Shown here: positions 55,025 to 63,575 of the stretch, in pieces | Numbering within the stretch: the first letter of the stretch is position 1 | Layout: every line of letters begins with the position of its first letter | Assembly (NCBI GenBank): GCA_028819195.1 | Contig: JAPPMF010000012.1 | Location: forward strand, 248,001-312,000 | Source: Bin55 sp028819195 | Lineage (GTDB): Bacteria > Pseudomonadota > Gammaproteobacteria > Pseudomonadales > Azotimanducaceae | Reading direction: 5' to 3' | Length of the DNA stretch: 64,000 nt | Program-made: the position numbers and the translations under genes | The notes under the pieces: model-generated | Seen by the model: only the letters and a program-made list of their open reading frames with translations | The model's database searches: none | What the model was told of the DNA's origin: nothing

Positions 55025-55675
55025 ATGGTAGAACCGTTCAAAAACCCCTATCTTGTCCCTCAGGCCAAACTAGAACAGGACTCTCACAATTCAAAACCTG
55101 GGGAACTAGCAAGTGTTGGACAACGAATTGGTGCCCGATGTATCGACTTTGGGTTCTGGTTTGCACTTTGCTTTGGTCCAATCATTGTGTTGTCGCTAGT
55201 AATAGGATTTGCGTTCTATAACTTTTATGCTGGTTCAACTTCTAACACCTGGGCACCCGAACTCGCAGACCATATCTCTACAGCCTATTTATCTGGACCA
55301 TCCGCGACACCTGCTTCACCCCAACCATTTTCTTGGACTTTTTTATACAGACTGAACTTTAACAATCCATGGGCTTATTTTTGGTTGATTGTGGGTCAAG
55401 TAGTGTTTCTAATTCTCCAAGGATACCTGCTAGAAAAAAGGGGACAAACCATTGGTAAAAGAATGCTTGACATTGCTATCGTCGATCGCGATACACTGGA
55501 GAAACCAAACTTCGGAACGCTTTATCTTAAACGTTATTTATTGTTTGAGTTGCTAGCAATCATCGGATACGGGTTAATCTTTCTATTCCGAGTCGTAGAT
55601 TTGCTCATGTTGTATCGAGACGATCGCCGAACCATTCACGACATCGTCGCCAATACGATCGTTGTTAAACTGTAA
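55025..55675 (+). CDS. RDD-family membrane protein
   Basis: The 216-residue product starts MVEPFKNPYLVPQAKLEQD, then SVGQRIGARCIDFGFWFALC (RDD Arg and Asp), GQTIGKRMLDIAIVDRDT and RDDRRTIHDIVANTIVV at the C-terminus. Together with the next gene it is a paralogue pair, about 165 bases apart, just downstream of the MoxR operon. Function unknown. Confidence 0.88.
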   Translation: MVEPFKNPYLVPQAKLEQDSHNSKPGELASVGQRIGARCIDFGFWFALCFGPIIVLSLVIGFAFYNFYAGSTSNTWAPELADHISTAYLSGPSATPASPQPFSWTFLYRLNFNNPWAYFWLIVGQVVFLILQGYLLEKRGQTIGKRMLDIAIVDRDTLEKPNFGTLYLKRYLLFELLAIIGYGLIFLFRVVDLLMLYRDDRRTIHDIVANTIVVKL

Positions 55676-55840
55676 AGTAACCAAAATGTAGAATTTGCAT
55701 GTTCTCAACACAAGACGATCACACAACGAACTAAACAAATCAGCCAATTTAACACTGTTGGAAACAGTTCATATCTAGAGTTGATATTCCGCAAGCTACC
55801 CAGCGACAACACGACAACCACCAACTTGATGAAATCCCCT

Positions 55841-56443
55841 ATGAACGAAACACTTGACAACCCTTACAGGGTATCTCAAGCGAGTCTTGAAACATCTTTT
55901 TCGGAGGTGGGTGAAATTGAACTGGCTGGTATCGGACAAAGAATCGGTGCACGTTGCATCGACTTAGGATTGTGGTATATTAGTTTTGTTGTGGTAGGAG
56001 TAATAATTGGTCTACTCTGGATATTCACTTTTTCTTCATTTTCCGATTCTTCTTTCGAACAATTAGAGAAAATATTCGAAGAAGTCATAAATCCTGATTT
56101 AACATCTTGGAAAGATTTATTCAATATTCACAAACCAATGATTTATATCATTTTAATCGTTGGACAAGCCGTATTTCTTGCCCTACAAGGATACTTTCTA
56201 GCAACACGTGGACAAACTATCGGTAAACGTATCCTTAATATAGCGATAGTCGACCGAGATACAAGACAGCTACTTCCACTTCGCGATTTATACCTTCGAC
56301 GCTATTTTGTGTTCGAATCTATTTTTATCTTGAGTGATTTACTACTACTATTATTCCGCCTTATCGATTTGCTGTTTTTGGCTCGAGACGATCGCCGTAC
56401 TATTCACGATATGGTTGCCAACACCATCGTCGTGAAAGTTTAA
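55841..56443 (+). CDS. RDD-family membrane protein, paralogue of the preceding
   Basis: ATG 55841 gives MNETLDNPYRVSQASLE, aligning with the start of its upstream paralogue; an open frame to TTG 55781 is not needed. The 200-residue product has GIGQRIGARCIDLGLWYISF, GQTIGKRILNIAIVDRDTRQ and RDDRRTIHDMVANTIVV. It is a recent tandem duplicate of 55025-55675 with differing middle helices. asnS starts 26 bases downstream. Confidence 0.88.
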   Translation: MNETLDNPYRVSQASLETSFSEVGEIELAGIGQRIGARCIDLGLWYISFVVVGVIIGLLWIFTFSSFSDSSFEQLEKIFEEVINPDLTSWKDLFNIHKPMIYIILIVGQAVFLALQGYFLATRGQTIGKRILNIAIVDRDTRQLLPLRDLYLRRYFVFESIFILSDLLLLLFRLIDLLFLARDDRRTIHDMVANTIVVKV

Positions 56444-56469
56444 GTAGCGCCGAGCACCCGTAGTTTAGC

Positions 56470-57882
56470 ATGAACGTTCATGACAAAGATGAGAGTCACT
56501 CAAACGACGGCGCAGTCCCCGTCCGCGCCGGAATCGAGATTCTCAGCGAGCAAACTAGTATCGGTCAAAGAGTCATTCTCAAAGGTTGGATTCGATCACT
56601 TCGTACCTCCAGAGCAGGAATTGCTTTTTTACACATTTCGGATGGTTCTTGTTTACAACCAGTACAAGCAATAATCGATGAAAACGTCCAAAATTACTCT
56701 GAAATCCTCAACTTATCGACCGGTACCGCTGTCTCCGTCTTGGGTGAAGTAGTAGAGTCGCTTGGCAAAGGTCAAGATCGCGAAATCAGAGCAGATAAGG
56801 TCGAAATTGTAGGTACGATTGAAAAACCAGAATCCTACCCCGTAGCAAAGAAAAAACATAGTTTTGAATACCTCAGAACCGTCGCGCATTTACGACCACG
56901 TACCAATACGTTTGGTGCAATCGCGCGTCTCAGACACAACCTCGCTATGGCTGTCCATGAGTTCTTTTCTGAAAGAGGTTTTGTTTGGGTGAACACTCCA
57001 ATTATCACTGGCAGCGATTGCGAAGGTGCCGGTGATCTGTTCCGAGTGAGTGCACTCGACCTCGCAAACTTTCCTGGTTATGATCAAGACTTCTTTGGTC
57101 GTGAAACATTCTTGTCCGTTTCAGGACAATTGAATGTCGAAGCTTTCTGTCTTGCACTATCGAAAGTATATACCTTCGGTCCGACTTTCAGAGCAGAAAA
57201 CTCCAATACCGCTCGCCATCTCGCAGAGTTTTGGATGATCGAACCTGAGATCGCCTTTGCCGATTTAAACGATAACGCGGACTTAGCAGAGGATTTTCTC
57301 AAATCAGTACTCACCAAAGTCGTCGAAAAGTCAGCCGACGATCTGAGTTTCTTTCAACAACGTATCGATGATCAAGTCATGTCTCGAATCGACGGAGTCA
57401 TGAATAACTCATTTATACGAATGGACTATACCGATGCGATTAGGAAACTGAAAAATTCAAAGCAATCATTTGAGTTCCCAGTCGAGTGGGGAAATGACTT
57501 GCAGTCGGAACATGAGAAATACCTAACAAAAGTCTATAACTCACCCGTAATTGTGATGAACTATCCTGAGTCTATAAAAGCGTTCTACATGCGTTTGAAT
57601 GACGACCAAAAAACAGTCGCAGCGATGGATGTACTAGTACCTGGAGTAGGTGAAATTATTGGAGGGAGCCAACGCGAGGAACGTTTTGCTGTCCTCGACT
57701 CGCGCATGGACGAGACCGTGAAGGAAGAGTTGTGGTGGTATTTAGCCTTACGGCAGTATGGCAGTGTTCCACATGCGGGATTTGGTGTAGGATTTGAGAG
57801 ATTACTCATGTACCTGACCGGAATGCAGAATATTCGTGATGTTATCCCTTTCCCACGTACCCCTTCTAACGCGTCGTTCTAA
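56470..57882 (+). CDS. asnS: Asparaginyl-tRNA synthetase
   Basis: AsnS charges tRNA-Asn. The 470-residue class IIb enzyme has an OB-fold N-terminal domain (VILKGWIRSLRTSRAGIAFL), motif 2 as FRAENSNTARHLAEFWM, and motif 3 GFGVGFERLLMYLTG near the C-terminus. PVEWGNDLQSEHEKYL is typical of AsnS rather than AspS. Length equals E. coli AsnS (466). ATG 56470 lies 26 bases after the RDD gene, with no strong ribosome site. Confidence 0.97.
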   Translation: MNVHDKDESHSNDGAVPVRAGIEILSEQTSIGQRVILKGWIRSLRTSRAGIAFLHISDGSCLQPVQAIIDENVQNYSEILNLSTGTAVSVLGEVVESLGKGQDREIRADKVEIVGTIEKPESYPVAKKKHSFEYLRTVAHLRPRTNTFGAIARLRHNLAMAVHEFFSERGFVWVNTPIITGSDCEGAGDLFRVSALDLANFPGYDQDFFGRETFLSVSGQLNVEAFCLALSKVYTFGPTFRAENSNTARHLAEFWMIEPEIAFADLNDNADLAEDFLKSVLTKVVEKSADDLSFFQQRIDDQVMSRIDGVMNNSFIRMDYTDAIRKLKNSKQSFEFPVEWGNDLQSEHEKYLTKVYNSPVIVMNYPESIKAFYMRLNDDQKTVAAMDVLVPGVGEIIGGSQREERFAVLDSRMDETVKEELWWYLALRQYGSVPHAGFGVGFERLLMYLTGMQNIRDVIPFPRTPSNASF

Positions 57883-57910
57883 GTACCTACACTAACTATT
57901 TCGCGCTCCT

Positions 57911-57963
57911 GTGATACGCGATTTACTTCGACTCATACCCCACGTATCGAAGTATCGGGGCGC
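57911..57963 (+). pseudogene. Out-of-frame N-terminal segment of the mdlA-like gene
   Basis: GTG 57911 opens MIRDLLRLIPHVSKYRGA then TGA. This is the usual N-terminal elbow helix of ABC half-exporters. Its frame differs from the main ORF by one base; an extra G in the GGGG at 57957-57960 would give KYRGRLIWG and one continuous gene. It is a one-base loss, either real or an assembly error. Confidence 0.6.
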
Positions 57964-59679
57964 TTGATCTGGGGAGTATCTCTTTTTCTCATCGCGAGGC
58001 TGTTCGAAGCCTCGATTCCAGTTTTACTCGGAATCGGAATTGATCGTCTATCTCAAGGACGTATAGATCTAGCTTTTCCAATTTTTGGAATCGTTTTCGC
58101 TGTTGCTAGTCAATTTATGATCGTCAGTTGGGCACGGATCGCCGTTCGACGAGTGGGATTTCTTGTCCAACACGATTTACGCGAAAAATTCTACGCGCAT
58201 TTACAGCTTATGGGACCCACATTCTGCGGTAAATTCGCCGTTGGCAACTTAATGACACGCGCGATTGCCGACATTCAATTGATACGCCGTTTAATCAACA
58301 TGGGAACCATTAGTGTAGTGATTTTTGTATTCGCTAATTTAGTTGGTTTGGCGTGCATGTTGTACTACTCCCCCTTGCTCACGTTATTGATTATTCCACC
58401 ACTTCTCTTCCTCTTTCTTTACACCTGGCGTACGTCCATAACACTAGGTGAAGCTTCACGTCATGTACAAGAACGGATGTCCGACATGAGTGCTCACGTG
58501 CAGGAAAACATTACCGGTGTACGTACTATTCAAGCAATGGTGCAAGAAGAAAATGAAATTCAACGATTCGATCAGCACAACCTCAAATACTCCGAGGCTT
58601 TCTACGCACATGCAAGATTGCATTCACGTATGCAAGCAATTATGCCCTGCTTCACTGCTATAAGTATTGTGATCGTGCTTGGGTACGGCGGTCATTTAGT
58701 TTTAAGCGAACAAATGTCAGTGGGGGATTACACCGCCTTTTTTACCTTTGTACATATGGTTGTACAACCGTTTCGCGTTGCCGGTATCACAATTAGTCTC
58801 TTACAGAGAGCGGCAGTAGCGAGTCGACGATTGTTCGAAATCTTTGATACCTCGCCAGAAATCAAAGATGAACCAAAAAATTACGCGCCAAAAGAAATAT
58901 CAGGGCAAATGAAGATAAACAATCTTTCGTTCAAATATCCAGGTTCTGATAAACACGCGTTAGAAAACATTAGTCTAGAAATTGAAACCGGGCAAACGAT
59001 TACGATCATGGGAAGAATTGGATCTGGCAAGACCACTTTCTTAAAACAATTGTTGCGATTATTAGACACTCCGAAAAATCAAGTTTTCATCGACGGATTC
59101 GACATTAGAGATTACCCTCTTAAACAGCTACGAGCACAAGTGGCATTTGTCCCGCAGGACGCATTTCTATTTGGTGAATCGATGCGATCCAATATCACCT
59201 ATGATGAACCTCGACGTGTACGCGAAAAAATCTGGGAAGCTGCTAGCTACGCGGTTTTAGATGAGACGATTGACCATATGGCGAAGAAATTGGATACTGT
59301 TGTCGGCGAACGCGGTGTTACGCTCTCAGGTGGTCAAAAACAAAGAACCACGGTTGCACGAGGGCTCATTCGGCATGCACCCGTATTGATCCTCGATGAT
59401 TGTTTTGCGTCAATCGATACCGAAACTGAGGAACTCATTTTACAAGAATTACAACAACTCCGTGCTGATCGAACGACGATTCTAGTTTCCCACCGAGTTT
59501 CTACGGCGAAACATTCAGATCGAATTATCATTTTCGATTCAGGTGAAATTATTGAACAGGGAACTCATCAAGAACTTCTTGCACATTCAGGTACCTATCG
59601 TGAATTAGAAAGAATTCAGCATACTGGTGCTACCCAAGAAGATTATCACTCGATTTTCCAACAACAAACTGGATCATGA
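57964..59679 (+). CDS. mdlA: ABC multidrug-type half-exporter, MdlA-like (N-terminus frameshifted)
   Basis: The 571-residue product has six hydrophobic helices and an ATPase with Walker A GRIGSGKTT, signature LSGGQKQRT and Walker B VLILDDCFASID, where the catalytic Glu is Asp. With the next gene it makes a heterodimer (compare BmrCD/TM287-288). The only in-frame start, TTG 57964, loses the first 18 residues, which are found one frame away from GTG 57911. The stop overlaps ATG 59676 of the partner (ATGA). Substrate unknown. Confidence 0.88.
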   Translation: MIWGVSLFLIARLFEASIPVLLGIGIDRLSQGRIDLAFPIFGIVFAVASQFMIVSWARIAVRRVGFLVQHDLREKFYAHLQLMGPTFCGKFAVGNLMTRAIADIQLIRRLINMGTISVVIFVFANLVGLACMLYYSPLLTLLIIPPLLFLFLYTWRTSITLGEASRHVQERMSDMSAHVQENITGVRTIQAMVQEENEIQRFDQHNLKYSEAFYAHARLHSRMQAIMPCFTAISIVIVLGYGGHLVLSEQMSVGDYTAFFTFVHMVVQPFRVAGITISLLQRAAVASRRLFEIFDTSPEIKDEPKNYAPKEISGQMKINNLSFKYPGSDKHALENISLEIETGQTITIMGRIGSGKTTFLKQLLRLLDTPKNQVFIDGFDIRDYPLKQLRAQVAFVPQDAFLFGESMRSNITYDEPRRVREKIWEAASYAVLDETIDHMAKKLDTVVGERGVTLSGGQKQRTTVARGLIRHAPVLILDDCFASIDTETEELILQELQQLRADRTTILVSHRVSTAKHSDRIIIFDSGEIIEQGTHQELLAHSGTYRELERIQHTGATQEDYHSIFQQQTGS

Positions 59680-59774
59680 CAACTAATACCCACAAACAAC
59701 GAAATTACAGTGCATTCGAAGCTGATTTTTCTGGTGCTGCACTGAACTATAGGCTGTTAAAACGACTGTTGTGA
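59676..59774 (+). pseudogene. Leader ORF ending in in-frame TGA before mdlB-like gene
   Basis: ATG 59676 overlaps the mdlA stop as ATGA and reads 32 codons (MTTNTHKQRNYSAF to NYRLLKRLL), then TGA at 59772-59774, then WMRPYWF in the same frame as the mdlB-like ORF. The segment looks like the normal N-terminus of the exporter, cut by a stop codon. It may also act as a leader that restarts translation at ATG 59778, three bases beyond the stop. Confidence 0.6.
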
Positions 59775-59777
59775 TGG

Positions 59778-61547
59778 ATGCGTCCTTACTGGTTCACATT
59801 AACTACGAGCATCGTACTTGTGAGTATCGCTTCGATCATGACGATACTGCTACCCATCATACTGTCTGTTGTTGTAATCGACTATATATTGAAGAATTCT
59901 TCAGAAACATTTGCACCAGATTTTGGCTTAGTCCAACTCACCGAATGGTTAGCAACGTTCACAGGTTGGCCACTATTGGTCGCGGCAAGTCTGTTGTTTG
60001 TCACGTCTCATCTGATCTGGACATTTACGATCCACTTTCATCAAACGACACTTAATCTAGCGGTGGTTAATACCCTTCGAGACTTAAGACACGATTTATT
60101 TGAACATTTGGAGACTCGACCGTCGTCGTTCTACGACAACGTCGCCACCGGACGAATTATGACTCGGGTAACTAATGACATCGAAGCTCTATATGAACTA
60201 TTGCGGGGTCTCGGTTCCCTACTCGGAGAATTATTGCCATTTTTGTTCGCTCTTGTTGTAATGATCTCGGTTAGTTTCCAAATGTCACTCATACTACTTT
60301 GTTACATACCAATTTTGGTCATTGTCACATTGGTGTTTCGTCGTTATTCACGAAGATTGTTCCGACTAGTTCGACAAACAGTTGCTTCACTCAATCAAAA
60401 TCTACAAGAAAATCTGAATGGCTTACAAGTAGTGCAACTTTCTAATCGAGAGGAATTCAATCACAAACGTTACCAGAACATAAACCACAACAATCTCAAA
60501 CTGGAAACAAGCCTGATGCGCCGGGAAACCGTCTATACATCCTTCAACGATAGTATGGCTGCAGTCGCGATTGGAATAATCTTATGGTTTGCAGGTGGTA
60601 AAGTCATTCAAAACGAAATCTCCTTGGGTGGTATGATCCTGTTCACCCGTTTCATTGACATGTTGTTTCATCCCATAGTAGTACTCGGCGAACAAATCAA
60701 CATTTTGTTTCGCGCCATGGCAAGTGGTGAAAGAATATTTCAAGCTCTAGACTGGGACGAAGCTATTCATGAACCGACGAAACCAAAAACTTTACCCCAA
60801 CGAATAGAAGGACACGTTGAATACCGTAATCTTACTTTCAGTTATCGTGACGAACCGGTGTTAAAAAACGTTTCATTTACTATTGAACCTGGAGAAAAAT
60901 TGGCGATAGTCGGAACGACGGGCTCAGGTAAAAGCACACTAATTCGTTTGCTGAGTCGACTCTATGATGTACCAAACCAGTCTATTTTTATTGATGGCAT
61001 TGATGTCAACAAAATAATGACACGAGATTTACGTACGAGAATCGGCGTAGTCTTACAAGACTTTCACATCTTCTCCGGAACGATCATGGACAACATTTCG
61101 CTAGGAGATGACGCAATTAATGAAAGCAAAATTTTAGCGGCCGCAAAACTAGTTAATGCCCATCACTTTATTTCAACGCTTCCAAATGGTTACCATACAG
61201 TTTTATCGGAACGAGGACAAAATATTTCTCAAGGACAGCGTCAATTGTTAGCCTTTGCAAGAGTAGTAGCTGCAGATCCTGAGCTGTTAGTGTTAGACGA
61301 AGCGACTGCAAACATCGATACTGAAACTGAACTTCTCATACAGGATGCGCTAAGAAAACTGACATCAGGTCGAACTTCGATTATTGTGGCTCATCGTTTG
61401 CAAACGATTCAAGATTCAAACAGGGTATTGGTTATGGAAAATGGTGTTGTCGCTGAAATAGGAACCCAAACGGAATTACTCGAAGCAAAAGGAAAATACT
61501 TTAAACTACATCAATATCAATTTCAACAAGATACACCGATTTCCTAA
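59778..61547 (+). CDS. mdlB: ABC multidrug-type half-exporter, MdlB-like
   Basis: The 589-residue product has six helices, then Walker A GTTGSGKST, the signature ISQGQRQLL (variant of LSGGQ) and a normal Walker B LLVLDEATANID with catalytic Glu. It complements MdlA: here the signature is degenerate, there the Walker B. So one of the two composite ATP sites is likely canonical and the other degenerate. The usable ATG 59778 follows an in-frame TGA by three bases. lipA follows 39 bases later. Confidence 0.88.
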   Translation: MRPYWFTLTTSIVLVSIASIMTILLPIILSVVVIDYILKNSSETFAPDFGLVQLTEWLATFTGWPLLVAASLLFVTSHLIWTFTIHFHQTTLNLAVVNTLRDLRHDLFEHLETRPSSFYDNVATGRIMTRVTNDIEALYELLRGLGSLLGELLPFLFALVVMISVSFQMSLILLCYIPILVIVTLVFRRYSRRLFRLVRQTVASLNQNLQENLNGLQVVQLSNREEFNHKRYQNINHNNLKLETSLMRRETVYTSFNDSMAAVAIGIILWFAGGKVIQNEISLGGMILFTRFIDMLFHPIVVLGEQINILFRAMASGERIFQALDWDEAIHEPTKPKTLPQRIEGHVEYRNLTFSYRDEPVLKNVSFTIEPGEKLAIVGTTGSGKSTLIRLLSRLYDVPNQSIFIDGIDVNKIMTRDLRTRIGVVLQDFHIFSGTIMDNISLGDDAINESKILAAAKLVNAHHFISTLPNGYHTVLSERGQNISQGQRQLLAFARVVAADPELLVLDEATANIDTETELLIQDALRKLTSGRTSIIVAHRLQTIQDSNRVLVMENGVVAEIGTQTELLEAKGKYFKLHQYQFQQDTPIS

Positions 61548-61586
61548 CGAAATGCTGAGGAGAGGAACGGTACAACGGAACACTTC

Positions 61587-62585
61587 GTGAACAGATCAAA
61601 TAATTCTTCGAAAAGCGGAGATAAATATCGAACCCCACAGGGGTTTGTCGCAGTGCGCGATGGTCTGACACCAAAGCGTGCTCAAAGGTATCTCAATACG
61701 ACTGAAATTGAAGTGATGTCAAGTTCTCGAAAACCTACATGGATTCGTGCCAAAATACCAGGAGGAAAACAGTTTCACGAAGTTAATCGAACCGTAGATG
61801 AGCACGATTTAAATACCGTTTGCAAAGAGTCTCACTGTCCAAATATCGGTGAGTGTTGGTCAGCAGGTACAGCAACGTTGATGTTACTTGGTTCTGTATG
61901 CACCAGGGCTTGTCGATTTTGTGCTGTCGATACAGGTCATCCAAACGGTTGGATAGATGAACTCGAACCCGACAACTGTGCGCAAGCAGTACAATTAATG
62001 AACTTAAAGTATGTAGTCCTAACTTCGGTTGATCGAGACGATTTACCAGACGGTGGAGCCACTCATTACGCCCGCTGCATCGTAGCTATTTCTAAAGCTA
62101 ATTCGGATGTAACGATCGAAGCACTCACACCAGATTTTGCTGGTGATTTGAATGCCGTATCTACAGTCGTCAATGCACCCATTAGTGTGTTTGCCCAAAA
62201 CATTGAGACAGTACGTTCATTAACTTCGCTAGTACGCGATCCCCGAGCTGGTTACCAACAGACTCTCACAGTCTTAAAACACGCTAAAACCGTACGAAAT
62301 ATCTCGACAAAATCAAGTTTGATGTTGGGATTAGGTGAAACGGACAGTGAGATTGAACAGACTATGACTGATCTCCTAGAGCACAAAGTTGACTTTCTTA
62401 CTTTAGGGCAATACCTACGACCGACAAAAAACCACTTACCTGTTGTTCGGTGGGTACATCCTGAACAATTTGAAAAATATCGTGAACTCGGGCTACAGCT
62501 AGGTTTTAAGGACATAGCCGCTGGTCCTCTTGTTCGATCTTCGTATCGAGCAGATCGACTGATGAATCACCTCGATACTGCTTGA
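61587..62585 (+). CDS. lipA: Lipoyl synthase
   Basis: LipA is a radical-SAM enzyme that inserts two sulfurs into octanoyl chains on E2 and GcvH proteins. The 332-residue product has CKESHCPNIGEC (auxiliary cluster), CTRACRFC (radical-SAM cluster) and the C-terminal VRSSYRAD that gives a cluster Ser. GTG 61587 is the longest start. lipB is not in the window. It lies between two ABC systems. Confidence 0.96.
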   Translation: MNRSNNSSKSGDKYRTPQGFVAVRDGLTPKRAQRYLNTTEIEVMSSSRKPTWIRAKIPGGKQFHEVNRTVDEHDLNTVCKESHCPNIGECWSAGTATLMLLGSVCTRACRFCAVDTGHPNGWIDELEPDNCAQAVQLMNLKYVVLTSVDRDDLPDGGATHYARCIVAISKANSDVTIEALTPDFAGDLNAVSTVVNAPISVFAQNIETVRSLTSLVRDPRAGYQQTLTVLKHAKTVRNISTKSSLMLGLGETDSEIEQTMTDLLEHKVDFLTLGQYLRPTKNHLPVVRWVHPEQFEKYRELGLQLGFKDIAAGPLVRSSYRADRLMNHLDTA

Positions 62586-62650
62586 TGGAATGAAGCCTAA
62601 ACCTTAAAAAAGATAAATCGCAAATCACTTACATTGAGGAACCGTTTTTA

Positions 62651-63574
62651 ATGAACGACAATACAAAAGCTTGTGTGACCTTTGAGAATACACACAAGAA
62701 ATTTGGCTCACTTGTTGCACTCGACTGCTTAAATTTACAAATTCCAAGGGGAAGTGTGTACGGTTTTCTTGGTCCAAATGGAGCTGGAAAAACGACAGCC
62801 ATGCGCATTCTTGTGGGGATAAGTAAACCGACCTCTGGAAGTGTACAAGTCCTAGATTCAAACAATATTGATGAAGTGCGTCACCTCATCGGATACCTAC
62901 CTGAAGAAAAAGGGTTGTATAAACGCATGCGGGTGATCGATTACATCGTTTACTTCGGCCGGTTGAATGGGTTAGCAAAAAAAGAAGCAGTGAAACGAGC
63001 TAATCAATTACTTAACGAGTTTCAACTTGAAGAATGGGCAAAAGAAAAATGCCAGTCTTTATCAAAAGGAATGGGACAAAAAGTCCAATTGATGGCTACG
63101 TTGATTAACGATCCTCAGCTGATGGTTCTCGATGAACCTTTTAGTGGGTTAGATCCGGTGAATGTTGAAGTGGTTCGAACCATCATATTGGAAAAGGTAA
63201 AACAAAACTCCACCGTAATCTTATCGACTCACATCATGGAACAAGCTGAAACGCTATGTGATGCCGTGGTTTTGATCAATAAAGGCAAGGCAGTACTTGA
63301 AGGACCATTGAATGAAGTAAGAAAAGGTGATACCATTTCGGTAGATCACGAAGGAGATGTTTCTGTGTTTGATGGATTGCCTGGAGTGATCTCGGTAAAA
63401 CAAGTGGGGCATTCCGCGGTCCTGTCCATCGAGCCGGGACACGATACTCAAGCGATATTACAAACTATTTTTAGTCGAACCAAAGTCTCACAGTTTAATG
63501 CTAATTCCGTTTCACTTCACGAGATTTTCCTACGCGAAGTGAAACAAACTGAAGTTGAGGATGCAACCGACTAG
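62651..63574 (+). CDS. ABC transporter ATP-binding protein, NatA-like
   Basis: The 307-residue ATPase has Walker A GPNGAGKTTAMRIL, a short LSKGMGQKVQ signature, Walker B LMVLDEPFSGLDPVN and a STHIMEQAE switch. The region resembles the ATPases of the NatAB and ABC-2 group. GAGGA lies about 14 bases ahead of ATG 62651. The partner permease follows with an overlapping or three-base-spaced start. Substrate unknown; Na or other export has been shown only for distant relatives. Confidence 0.9.
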   Translation: MNDNTKACVTFENTHKKFGSLVALDCLNLQIPRGSVYGFLGPNGAGKTTAMRILVGISKPTSGSVQVLDSNNIDEVRHLIGYLPEEKGLYKRMRVIDYIVYFGRLNGLAKKEAVKRANQLLNEFQLEEWAKEKCQSLSKGMGQKVQLMATLINDPQLMVLDEPFSGLDPVNVEVVRTIILEKVKQNSTVILSTHIMEQAETLCDAVVLINKGKAVLEGPLNEVRKGDTISVDHEGDVSVFDGLPGVISVKQVGHSAVLSIEPGHDTQAILQTIFSRTKVSQFNANSVSLHEIFLREVKQTEVEDATD

Positions 63575-63575
63575 C

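Noticed and set aside
59772..59774. UGA read as tryptophan throughout the genome
   Set aside because: TGA ends several genes at overlapping starts (mdlA, moaB, msrQ, DUF4350 to moxR region), so it is a stop in general; only a local effect is possible.
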